From CAJXSD01 sp964633145 (lineage in GTDB: Bacteria; Pseudomonadota; Alphaproteobacteria; Rhodobacterales; Rhodobacteraceae), in contig CAZWFE010000078.1 in assembly GCA_964633145.1 (NCBI GenBank), positions 1-5,272 on the forward strand: 5,272 bases of DNA, given 5' to 3'. Positions 1 through 5,272 of this stretch are shown here, in pieces. The number at the start of each line of letters is the position of its first letter. The first letter of the stretch is position 1. The notes below the pieces were generated by a model. That model saw nothing but the letters and a program-made list of their open reading frames with translations. It made no database searches and was not told the origin of the DNA. The position numbers were made by a program, and so were the translations under genes.

Positions 1-4
1 AGCC

Positions 5-18
5 GGGGAGAGATCCCC
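5..18 (+). promoter_or_regulatory. Hairpin at the 3' end of the rplJ (L10) leader
   Basis: A perfect 5-bp inverted repeat, GGGGA (5-9) and TCCCC (14-18), closes a GAGA tetraloop of the GNRA type. It ends seven bases before the rplJ Shine-Dalgarno site. Bacterial rplJ mRNAs carry a leader bound by the L10-L12 complex for translational autoregulation, and this hairpin sits where the end of that leader would be. Only 35 bases of leader are in the window, so the kink-turn and other parts of the known L10 leader cannot be checked. There is no T-tract after the stem, so it is not an intrinsic terminator. The structure is seen in the sequence; the regulatory role is inferred from position. Confidence 0.45.
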
Positions 19-24
19 AAAATT

Positions 25-28
25 GGAG
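25..28 (+). promoter_or_regulatory. Ribosome binding site of rplJ
   Basis: GGAG lies seven bases before the GTG at 36. It supports GTG 36 as the rplJ start. The overlapping GTG at 28 is out of frame and has no Shine-Dalgarno site of its own. No in-frame ATG exists in the short upstream stretch. Confidence 0.7.
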
Positions 29-35
29 TGAAACT

Positions 36-548
36 GTGGATAGAGCACAAAAAGAGAAAGTGGTCGAGGAACTTGGCCAGATCTTTGAAAGCTCTGGCGT
101 TGTGGTCGTAGCCCACTATGCAGGTCTGACAGTTGCTGAAATGCAAGATTTGCGCGCTCGTGCCCGTAAGGCCGAATGTGCAGTCCGCGTTGCCAAAAAC
201 AGGCTCGCCAAAATCGCCCTTGAGGGTAAGCCATGCGAAAGCATGACTGACCTGATGACAGGGATGACAGTGCTAACCTATTCTGAGGATCCTGTGGCTG
301 CTGCCAAGGTTGCCGAAGATTTCGCCAAGGATAACAAGAAATTTGAAATTCTTGGTGGCGCAATGGGTGAAAATGCACTGGATCGTGCTGGCGTTGAAGC
401 CGTGTCGAAAATGCCTTCCCGCGACGAGCTTATTGCTTCTATCGCTGGCTGCATTGGCGCACCTGCTTCGAATATCGCTGGCGCAATTGGCGCACCTGCT
501 TCGAACATCGCTGGCATTTTGTCCACGATTGAGGACAAAGCTGCATAA
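36..548 (+). CDS. rplJ: 50S ribosomal protein L10
   Basis: L10 is the base of the ribosomal stalk. Its N-terminal domain binds 23S rRNA beside L11, and its C-terminal helix holds L12 dimers that recruit translation GTPases. The 170-residue length is normal for the family. The N-terminal part shows the typical sequence: MDRAQKEKVVEELGQIF, then a VVVVAHYAGLTVAEM strand-turn-helix (22-36) and RVAKNRLAKIAL (51-62), which matches the family's conserved K-N segment. MTGMTVLTYSEDPVAAAK and FEILGGAMGE follow in the middle. The C-terminal tail carries two near-identical 11-residue repeats at 136-146 and 147-157. The start is GTG at 36, supported by GGAG at 25-28 and by the familiar MDRAQKEK beginning. 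One oddity is Glu47 (codon 174-176), where the family usually has glycine before the RVxKN segment. It is followed by rplL after 69 bases, the usual order, and the two are almost certainly cotranscribed and autoregulated by L10-L12 at the leader. Confidence 0.98.
   Translation: MDRAQKEKVVEELGQIFESSGVVVVAHYAGLTVAEMQDLRARARKAECAVRVAKNRLAKIALEGKPCESMTDLMTGMTVLTYSEDPVAAAKVAEDFAKDNKKFEILGGAMGENALDRAGVEAVSKMPSRDELIASIAGCIGAPASNIAGAIGAPASNIAGILSTIEDKAA
441..515 (+). repeat. In-frame 33-bp tandem repeat in the L10 C-terminal tail
   Basis: Two full 33-base copies (441-473 and 474-506) are followed by a 9-base partial third copy, ATCGCTGGC (507-515). The full copies differ at four bases: the codon TGC versus GCA, and a final T versus C. 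They encode IAGCIGAPASN and IAGAIGAPASN, then IAG. The repeats lie in the region corresponding to the L10 C-terminal helix, where successive segments of about ten residues each bind one L12 N-terminal dimer. The two copies therefore plausibly make two equivalent L12 docking sites. From memory the doubled motif is common to L10 of this bacterial group, so it is probably an old, conserved duplication and not new to this strain. Confidence 0.85.
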
Positions 549-566
549 GCATCTGGATATCTGCGT

Positions 567-578
567 AGGGATAACCCT
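567..578 (+). other. Short inverted repeat in the rplJ-rplL spacer
   Basis: AGGG (567-570) and CCCT (575-578) can form a 4-bp stem around ATAA. It is the only obvious fold in the 69-base spacer between rplJ and rplL. It is weak, has no T-tract and could easily be chance. The spacer shows no promoter match that I would defend, so rplL is most simply read from the rplJ transcript, with its own Shine-Dalgarno site (GGAAAGAG, 604-611). Confidence 0.2.
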
Positions 579-617
579 TCGTTGGAACACAAACCTTAGA
601 AACGGAAAGAGTCTAAA

Positions 618-995
618 ATGGCTGATCTGAAAAAACTGGCAGAAGAGATCGTAGGTCTGACCCTGCTGGAAGCACAAGAACTGAAAACAATCTTGAAAGA
701 CGAGTACGGCATCGAGCCAGCAGCTGGCGGCGCCGTAATGATGGCTGGCCCAGCGGGTGACGCAGGTGGCGCAGCGGCAGAAGAGAAAACTGAATTTGAC
801 GTTGTCCTGAAATCAGCAGGCGGCAACAAAATCGCAGTTATCAAAGAAGTCCGCGGCATCACTGGCCTAGGTCTGAAAGAAGCGAAAGAATTGGTTGAAG
901 CCGGTGGCAAAATCAAAGAAGGCGCTGACAAAGCAGAAGCAGAAGACATCAAAGCGAAGCTGGAAGCAGCTGGCGCAGAAGTCGAACTGGCTTAA
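618..995 (+). CDS. rplL: 50S ribosomal protein L7/L12
   Basis: L7/L12 is the multi-copy stalk protein that binds EF-Tu, EF-G, IF2 and release factor 3 and stimulates their GTPase cycles. The 125 residues are close to the usual 120-130. The N-terminal dimerization domain (1-34, MADLKKLAEEIVGLTLLEAQ onward) docks on the L10 tail. A flexible Ala/Gly-rich hinge follows (35-56). The globular C-terminal domain (57-125) contains the factor-binding surface KIAVIKEVRGITGLGLKEAK (71-90) with its conserved lysines and arginine. After it, LVEAGGKIKEG has Gly-Gly where many bacteria have Ala-Pro, and the protein ends in VELA where many end in VELK; both appear to be group traits. The ATG at 618 follows GGAAAGAG (604-611) at good spacing. 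The gene lies 69 bases after rplJ and 235 bases before rpoB. Its higher copy demand relative to L10 and RpoB fits its own ribosome binding site and the structured spacer downstream. Confidence 0.98.
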   Translation: MADLKKLAEEIVGLTLLEAQELKTILKDEYGIEPAAGGAVMMAGPAGDAGGAAAEEKTEFDVVLKSAGGNKIAVIKEVRGITGLGLKEAKELVEAGGKIKEGADKAEAEDIKAKLEAAGAEVELA

Positions 996-1003
996 TCTGT
1001 CTG

Positions 1004-1019
1004 TCCGGGTTGTCCCGGA
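1004..1019 (+). promoter_or_regulatory. Hairpin just after rplL, candidate 3' stabiliser or partial attenuator
   Basis: A perfect 6-bp GC-rich inverted repeat, TCCGGG (1004-1009) and CCCGGA (1014-1019), encloses a TTGT loop. A G-T wobble at 1003/1020 can extend it. It starts nine bases after the rplL stop codon. The bases after it are TCAAAAATTTGG, not a T-tract, so it should not be a strong intrinsic terminator. A block to 3' exonucleases on processed rplJL mRNA, or a weak attenuator before rpoB, are both possible from its position. Confidence 0.45.
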
Positions 1020-1029
1020 TCAAAAATTT

Positions 1030-1058
1030 GGCTGGGTACGATATTTTCGTGCCCAGCT
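1030..1058 (+). promoter_or_regulatory. Strong hairpin in the rplL-rpoB spacer
   Basis: GCTGGGTACGA (1031-1041) pairs with TCGTGCCCAGC (1047-1057) over 11 positions with a single G-U wobble (1037/1051). The loop is TATTT, and a further G-U pair at 1030/1058 closes the base. No T-run follows; instead the next base begins another long stem. The almost perfect pairing over 11 positions is unlikely by chance in a spacer this short. It is probably a processing or attenuation element of the rplL-rpoB junction, as E. coli has in the same place. Confidence 0.6.
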
Positions 1059-1105
1059 TAACCTGTCTTAGTAAGGGCCCTTTGGGCGTTTTCTAAGACA
1101 AGTTA
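1059..1105 (+). promoter_or_regulatory. Long imperfect hairpin in the rplL-rpoB spacer, candidate RNase III processing site
   Basis: The arms 1059-1080 and 1084-1105 face each other over 22 positions. Nineteen pair (one is a G-U wobble) and three are isolated 1x1 mismatches (1063/1101, 1072/1092, 1076/1088), with a TTT loop. The outer part includes TGTCTTAG (1064-1071) against CTAAGACA (1093-1100), a perfect 8-bp match. The tip is GCCC-TTT-GGGC followed by GTTTT, which alone looks like a small terminator. About 22 bp of near-continuous duplex is the size RNase III cuts well, and in E. coli RNase III cleaves between rplL and rpoB. The fold is seen in the sequence; the enzyme assignment is by analogy. 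Confidence 0.6.
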
Positions 1106-1116
1106 TCGGATCGGGA

Positions 1117-1138
1117 GGCTTTCCTTGGGAAGAAAGCC
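1117..1138 (+). promoter_or_regulatory. Inverted repeat in the rplL-rpoB spacer
   Basis: GGCTTTC (1117-1123) and GAAAGCC (1132-1138) form a perfect 7-bp stem around an eight-base loop. It lies about 90 bases before the rpoB start and 11 bases after the long hairpin. No T-tract follows, so it is not a terminator. No further role can be read from the sequence. Confidence 0.35.
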
Positions 1139-1172
1139 GGGAATTGATTTGGACTTGTTCTCTCAATATGGG

Positions 1173-1197
1173 GTGTGTCTGGTACCCGACAGCACAC
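1173..1197 (+). promoter_or_regulatory. Inverted repeat shortly upstream of the rpoB start
   Basis: GTGTG (1173-1177) plus CTG (1179-1181) pair with CAG (1190-1192) plus CACAC (1193-1197), giving eight base pairs with one bulged T at 1178 and an eight-base loop. It ends about 20 bases before the rpoB Shine-Dalgarno site, so it would leave that site free. It may be the last element of the folded spacer or a leader structure of processed rpoB mRNA. The pairing is moderate and may be chance. Confidence 0.3.
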
Positions 1198-1216
1198 ATC
1201 GCCGATGAGAAATGAA

Positions 1217-1222
1217 AGGTGA
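1217..1222 (+). promoter_or_regulatory. Ribosome binding site of rpoB
   Basis: AGGTGA sits eight bases before ATG 1231. It decides between two in-frame starts: a GTG at 1219-1221 lies inside this site and would add four residues (MTST), while ATG 1231 gives the usual MAQSYLGQKR beginning. ATG 1231 is preferred. Confidence 0.75.
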
Positions 1223-1230
1223 CATCGACC

Positions 1231-4200
1231 ATGGCACAATCCTACCTTGGCCAGAAACGTCTACGTAGATATTACGGTAAAATTGACGAAGTCATTGAAA
1301 TGCCGAACCTGATTGAGGTTCAAAAATCTTCATATGATTTGTTCCTGAAATCCGGTGATCAGCCGACGCCCCTAGATGGCGAAGGGATCCACGGTGTATT
1401 TCAATCTGTATTTCCAATCAAAGATTTCAACGAAACCAGCGTGCTGGAATACGTCGGCTATGAGCTTGAAAAGCCAAAGTACGACGTCGAGGAATGTCAA
1501 CAACGTGACATGACCTACAGCGCACCGCTGAAAGTGACACTGCGCTTGATCGTATTTGATGTCGACGAAGATACAGGTGCGAAATCTGTAAAAGACATCA
1601 AAGAGCAAGATGTATTCATGGGCGATATGCCCTTGATGACGCAAAACGGTACGTTTGTTGTGAACGGTACCGAACGTGTGATCGTATCACAGATGCATCG
1701 CTCTCCTGGCGTGTTCTTTGACCACGACAAAGGCAAAACTCACAGCTCGGGTAAGTTGTTGTTTGCCTGCCGCATCATCCCATATCGTGGATCGTGGTTG
1801 GATTTCGAATTCGATGCCAAAGATATCGTGTACGCACGCATCGACCGTCGTCGTAAATTGCCTGTCACGACGCTGCTTTATAGCCTTGGTATGGACCAAG
1901 AGGCGATCATGGACGCCTACTATGAAACAGTTGATTACAAGCTTGAAAAAGGCAAAGGCTGGGTCACTCGGTTTTTCCCAGAGCGTGTTCGCGGAACACG
2001 TCCAACCTATGATTTGGTCGATGCTGCAACTGGCGAAGTTATCGCCGAAGCTGGTAAGAAAGTGACACCACGCGCGGTCAAGAAATTGATCGACGAAGGC
2101 AAGGTTTCAGATCTGCTTGTTCCGTTCGAACATATTGTCGGCAAATTCGTCGCACGCGATATCATCAACGAAGACACAGGCGCAATCTACGTCGAAGCTG
2201 GTGACGAACTGACACTAGAATACGACCGTGATGGCGAATTGGTTGGCGGTTCATTGAAAGAGCTGATGGACGCAGGCTTTACCGATATCCCAGTATTGGA
2301 CATCGACAACATCAACGTTGGCGCCTATATGCGCAACACCATGGCTCAGGATAAAAACATGAGCCGTGAAACAGCGCTGATGGATATCTATCGCGTCATG
2401 CGCCCAGGCGAACCACCCACCTTAGAGGCGGCGTCATCCTTGTTCGATACGCTGTTCTTTGATCGTGAACGCTATGACCTGTCTGCGGTTGGGCGTGTGA
2501 AAATGAATATGCGTCTGGCATTGGATGCCGAGGACACAGTTCGCACATTGCGCAAAGAGGACATCGTGTCCTGTATCAAGGCATTGGTCGAACTGCGTGA
2601 TGGCAAGGGCGAGGTTGACGACATCGACCACCTTGGCAACCGTCGTGTTCGTTCTGTCGGTGAATTGATGGAAAACCAATATCGTGTTGGTTTGCTGCGT
2701 ATGGATCGCGCGATCAAGGAACGTATGTCATCCGTCGAAATCGACACTGTGATGCCACAGGATCTGATCAACGCAAAACCTGCTGCTGCAGCGGTTCGCG
2801 AATTCTTTGGCTCAAGCCAATTGTCCCAGTTTATGGACCAAACCAACCCACTGTCCGAAGTCACGCACAAGCGCCGCTTGTCAGCCTTGGGCCCAGGTGG
2901 TTTGACACGTGAACGCGCGGGCTTTGAGGTGCGTGACGTTCACGCAACCCATTATGGCCGTATGTGTCCAATTGAAACGCCAGAAGGTCCAAACATTGGT
3001 TTGATCAACTCTTTGGCGACATTTGCACGCGTGAACAAATATGGTTTCATCGAAACACCATACCGCAAGGTTGTTGATGGCAAGGTCACGAATGAAGTGT
3101 CCTATATGTCCGCCACCGAAGAAATGCGCCACACAGTTGCGCAGGCCAACGCGACATTGGACGAAGATGGTAACTTTATCAATGACTTGGTGTCTACGCG
3201 TCAAAATGGTGACTACACCTTGGCGCCACGCGAAAACGTCAACCTGATCGACGTTAGCCCCAAACAGTTGGTATCTGTTGCGGCATCTTTGATCCCATTC
3301 TTGGAAAACGACGACGCGAACCGTGCTTTGATGGGTTCCAACATGCAACGTCAGGCTGTTCCGCTGCTGCGTGCCGAGGCACCATTGGTCGGAACTGGTA
3401 TTGAACAGGTTGTAGCGCGGGATTCCGGTGCTGCGATTACGGCGAAACGGGCGGGTGTTGTCGATCAGATTGATGCACAGCGTATCGTTATTCGTGCGAC
3501 CAGTGATCTGGAACTGGGCGATGCCGGTGTTGACATCTATCGTATGCGTAAATTCCAGCGTTCCAACCAAAACACATGTATCAACCAACGTCCGTTGGTG
3601 AAAGTGGGTCAAACCGTAACCAAAGGCGAAGTTATTGCCGATGGTCCATCCACAGATATGGGTGAATTGGCCTTGGGTAAAAACGTGGTCGTCGCGTTTA
3701 TGCCTTGGAACGGCTATAACTACGAAGACTCGATTTTGATTTCTGAACGCATTGCGCGTGATGACGTATTCACATCGATCCACATCGAAGAATTCGAAGT
3801 TGCCGCACGCGATACGAAATTGGGACCAGAGGAAATCACACGCGATATTCCAAACGTCGGTGAAGAAGCACTGCGTAATCTGGACGAAGCGGGTATTGTC
3901 TACATCGGTGCCGATGTCGAGCCAGGTGACATCTTGGTGGGTAAAATCACCCCCAAAGGTGAAAGCCCAATGACGCCAGAGGAAAAACTGCTGCGCGCCA
4001 TTTTTGGTGAAAAAGCATCTGACGTTCGCGATACATCCCTGCGTGTGAAACCAGGTGACTATGGTACTGTTGTTGAGGTACGCGTGTTCAACCGCCATGG
4101 TGTGGAAAAAGACGAACGTGCCCTGCAAATCGAACGCGAAGAGGTCGAACGTCTGGCCCGTGACCGTGACGATGAATTGGGTATTTTGGATCGCAACATC

Positions 4201-5272
4201 TATGCGCGTTTGAAATCCATGATCTTGGGTAAAACCGCCGTGAAAGGCCCCAAGGGCGTCGCTGCGAATTCGCCCATCACCGAGGAACTGTTGGCATCCA
4301 TGACACGTGGTCAGTGGTGGCAATTGGCCTTGGCCGAAGAGGCAGATGCGCAAGTTGTCGAAGCGTTGCACGAACAATACGAAATCCAAAAACGGACATT
4401 GGATGCCCGCTTTGAGGACAAAGTAGAGAAAGTGCGCCGCGGCGATGATCTGCCCCCAGGTGTGATGAAAATGGTCAAAGTGTTCATCGCTGTGAAACGC
4501 AAATTGCAGCCTGGTGATAAAATGGCGGGTCGTCACGGGAACAAAGGTGTGATTTCACGCGTTGTTCCAATGGAAGACATGCCGTTCCTTGCCGATGGTA
4601 CACCAGTTGATTTCTGTTTGAACCCATTGGGCGTTCCATCACGGATGAACGTGGGCCAAATTTTGGAAACACACATGGGCTGGGCCGCACGCGGTCTGGG
4701 TCTGCAAGTGGATGATGCACTGCAAGAATATCGTCGCAGTGGTGATCTGACACCTGTTCGCGAAGCAATGCGCATCGCCTATGGCGAAGATGTCTATGAA
4801 GAAGGCATCAACGGCATGGACGAAGAGCAGCTGATCGAAGCGGCAGGCAACGTCACACGCGGCGTTCCAATCGCGACACCGGTCTTTGACGGTGCGAAAG
4901 AGGCGGACGTAAACGATGCCTTGACACGCGCAGGCTTTGACACATCAGGTCAATCGGTTCTGTTTGATGGACGCACAGGCGAGCAGTTTAGCCGCAAGGT
5001 AACAGTCGGTATCAAATACCTGCTGAAACTGCACCACTTGGTGGATGACAAAATCCACGCCCGTTCGACAGGCCCATACAGCTTGGTCACACAACAGCCG
5101 TTGGGTGGTAAAGCACAGTTTGGTGGTCAGCGTTTCGGTGAGATGGAAGTTTGGGCATTGGAAGCATACGGCGCGGCATACACGCTGCAAGAGATGCTGA
5201 CAGTGAAATCAGACGATGTTGCTGGACGTACCAAAGTGTATGAATCGATTGTTAAGGGTGAAGACAACTTTG
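1231..5272 (+). CDS. rpoB: DNA-directed RNA polymerase subunit beta (3' end beyond the window)
   Basis: RpoB forms one side of the RNA polymerase claw and part of the active site, and binds rifampicin. The first 1347 codons are present with no stop or frameshift; family members of this group have about 1380 residues, so roughly 30 are missing at the right edge. The N-terminal lobe starts MAQSYLGQKRLRRYYGKI. The rifampicin region is at residues 527-553 (GSSQLSQFMDQTNPLSE onward), 20 ahead of E. coli numbering; Gln533, Asp536, His546, Arg549, Ser551 and Leu553 match the sensitive E. coli type. CPIETPEGPNIGLIN follows (579-593). The active-site segment MPWNGYNYEDSIL holds Glu832-Asp833. The conserved GDKMAGRHGNKG (1095-1106) holds Lys1097 and Lys1105, equivalent to E. 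coli K1065 and K1073. The C-terminal clamp segment, HARSTGPYSLVTQQPLGGKA (1276-1295) and on through MLTVKSDD, contacts RpoC, whose gene is expected next. The start ATG 1231 has AGGTGA at 1217-1222. Confidence 0.98.
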   Translation, partial: MAQSYLGQKRLRRYYGKIDEVIEMPNLIEVQKSSYDLFLKSGDQPTPLDGEGIHGVFQSVFPIKDFNETSVLEYVGYELEKPKYDVEECQQRDMTYSAPLKVTLRLIVFDVDEDTGAKSVKDIKEQDVFMGDMPLMTQNGTFVVNGTERVIVSQMHRSPGVFFDHDKGKTHSSGKLLFACRIIPYRGSWLDFEFDAKDIVYARIDRRRKLPVTTLLYSLGMDQEAIMDAYYETVDYKLEKGKGWVTRFFPERVRGTRPTYDLVDAATGEVIAEAGKKVTPRAVKKLIDEGKVSDLLVPFEHIVGKFVARDIINEDTGAIYVEAGDELTLEYDRDGELVGGSLKELMDAGFTDIPVLDIDNINVGAYMRNTMAQDKNMSRETALMDIYRVMRPGEPPTLEAASSLFDTLFFDRERYDLSAVGRVKMNMRLALDAEDTVRTLRKEDIVSCIKALVELRDGKGEVDDIDHLGNRRVRSVGELMENQYRVGLLRMDRAIKERMSSVEIDTVMPQDLINAKPAAAAVREFFGSSQLSQFMDQTNPLSEVTHKRRLSALGPGGLTRERAGFEVRDVHATHYGRMCPIETPEGPNIGLINSLATFARVNKYGFIETPYRKVVDGKVTNEVSYMSATEEMRHTVAQANATLDEDGNFINDLVSTRQNGDYTLAPRENVNLIDVSPKQLVSVAASLIPFLENDDANRALMGSNMQRQAVPLLRAEAPLVGTGIEQVVARDSGAAITAKRAGVVDQIDAQRIVIRATSDLELGDAGVDIYRMRKFQRSNQNTCINQRPLVKVGQTVTKGEVIADGPSTDMGELALGKNVVVAFMPWNGYNYEDSILISERIARDDVFTSIHIEEFEVAARDTKLGPEEITRDIPNVGEEALRNLDEAGIVYIGADVEPGDILVGKITPKGESPMTPEEKLLRAIFGEKASDVRDTSLRVKPGDYGTVVEVRVFNRHGVEKDERALQIEREEVERLARDRDDELGILDRNIYARLKSMILGKTAVKGPKGVAANSPITEELLASMTRGQWWQLALAEEADAQVVEALHEQYEIQKRTLDARFEDKVEKVRRGDDLPPGVMKMVKVFIAVKRKLQPGDKMAGRHGNKGVISRVVPMEDMPFLADGTPVDFCLNPLGVPSRMNVGQILETHMGWAARGLGLQVDDALQEYRRSGDLTPVREAMRIAYGEDVYEEGINGMDEEQLIEAAGNVTRGVPIATPVFDGAKEADVNDALTRAGFDTSGQSVLFDGRTGEQFSRKVTVGIKYLLKLHHLVDDKIHARSTGPYSLVTQQPLGGKAQFGGQRFGEMEVWALEAYGAAYTLQEMLTVKSDDVAGRTKVYESIVKGEDNF
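2809..2889 (+). other. rpoB: Rifampicin resistance-determining region of rpoB, sensitive-type residues
   Basis: Codons 527-553 correspond to E. coli 507-533. Every position commonly mutated in resistance (E. coli S512, Q513, D516, S522, H526, R529, S531, L533) has the wild-type residue. The only differences from E. coli are Thr538 for N518, Val544 for I524 and Leu550 for I530. Thr and Leu at these positions are, from memory, usual in alphaproteobacteria. The expectation is a drug-sensitive polymerase. Confidence 0.85.

Noticed and set aside
273..677. A 134-codon minus-strand frame across rplJ and the spacer, with internal repeats
   Set aside because: The repeats in its translation are only the reverse of the 33-bp L10 duplication. 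There is no credible ribosome binding site or family similarity.
596..952. A 118-codon minus-strand frame opposite rplL
   Set aside because: Its low-complexity Ala/Ser/Pro composition mirrors the Ala/Gly/Lys-rich rplL codons, and rplL fully explains this stretch.
1077..1092. GCCC-TTT-GGGC followed by GTTTT as an intrinsic terminator
   Set aside because: The stem alone is four base pairs and the T-run is short. It is the tip of the longer 1059-1105 hairpin, and rpoB downstream must be transcribed.
1144..1169. Possible promoter for rpoB: TTGATT and CAATAT in the spacer
   Set aside because: The gap between the boxes is only 14 bases and both boxes are weak. I would not call a promoter on this.
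1219..1230. In-frame GTG 1219 as an alternative rpoB start
   Set aside because: The GTG lies inside the AGGTGA site that serves ATG 1231, and the usual N-terminus of the family begins at ATG 1231.
2881..4536. A 551-codon open frame on the minus strand, opposite rpoB
   Set aside because: Its codons line up exactly with rpoB codons, so its stops would need TTA, CTA or TCA sense codons, which rpoB avoids here; it ends at the TCA of Ser551. The translation is rich in His, Phe, Cys and Gln and resembles no protein I know. It is a shadow of rpoB codon bias.
1..5272. An undescribed biological system in the window
   Set aside because: Gene order, lengths and motifs are those of the standard rplJ-rplL-rpoB block, with no extra gene, mobile element, CRISPR array or RNA gene visible.

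Overview
The window is a piece of the conserved ribosomal protein / RNA polymerase beta operon, all on the + strand: the last bases of an rplJ leader, rplJ (ribosomal protein L10), rplL (L7/L12) and nearly all of rpoB (RNA polymerase beta subunit), which runs off the right edge about 30 codons before its expected end. The protein sequences look alphaproteobacterial and most like the Rhodobacteraceae/Roseobacter group. The clues are the L10 start MDRAQKEKVVEELGQIFESS, the doubled IGAPASNIAG motif at the L10 C-terminus, the L12 ending AGAEVELA, and an RpoB start MAQSYLGQKR. GC content is moderate by eye (near 50%), lower than in Rhodobacter itself. I cannot name a genus. These family attributions come from memory, not from a search.

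Layout: 1-35 is the end of the rplJ leader, with a small GNRA-type hairpin and a Shine-Dalgarno site. rplJ is at 36-548 (GTG start), followed by a 69-base spacer. rplL is at 618-995. A 235-base spacer (996-1230) holds no gene but is densely folded: five inverted repeats lie in a row, and the middle one (1059-1105) is a long imperfect hairpin of 22 opposed positions abutting a second strong stem (1030-1058). rpoB runs from 1231 to the window end, open throughout with no frameshift.

How it works together: L10 anchors several L12 dimers to form the ribosomal stalk that recruits and stimulates translation GTPases, and L10-L12 is known to repress its own operon at the leader mRNA. RpoB is needed in different amounts from the stalk proteins. 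The folded spacer between rplL and rpoB sits where E. coli has a partial attenuator and an RNase III processing site, so it is the likely point where ribosomal-protein and polymerase output are uncoupled.

This is an ordinary core-genome region. I found no mobile element, tRNA, CRISPR array, toxin-antitoxin pair or novel system. The parts most worth a second look are the structured rplL-rpoB spacer and the near-perfect 33-bp tandem duplication in the L12-binding tail of L10.
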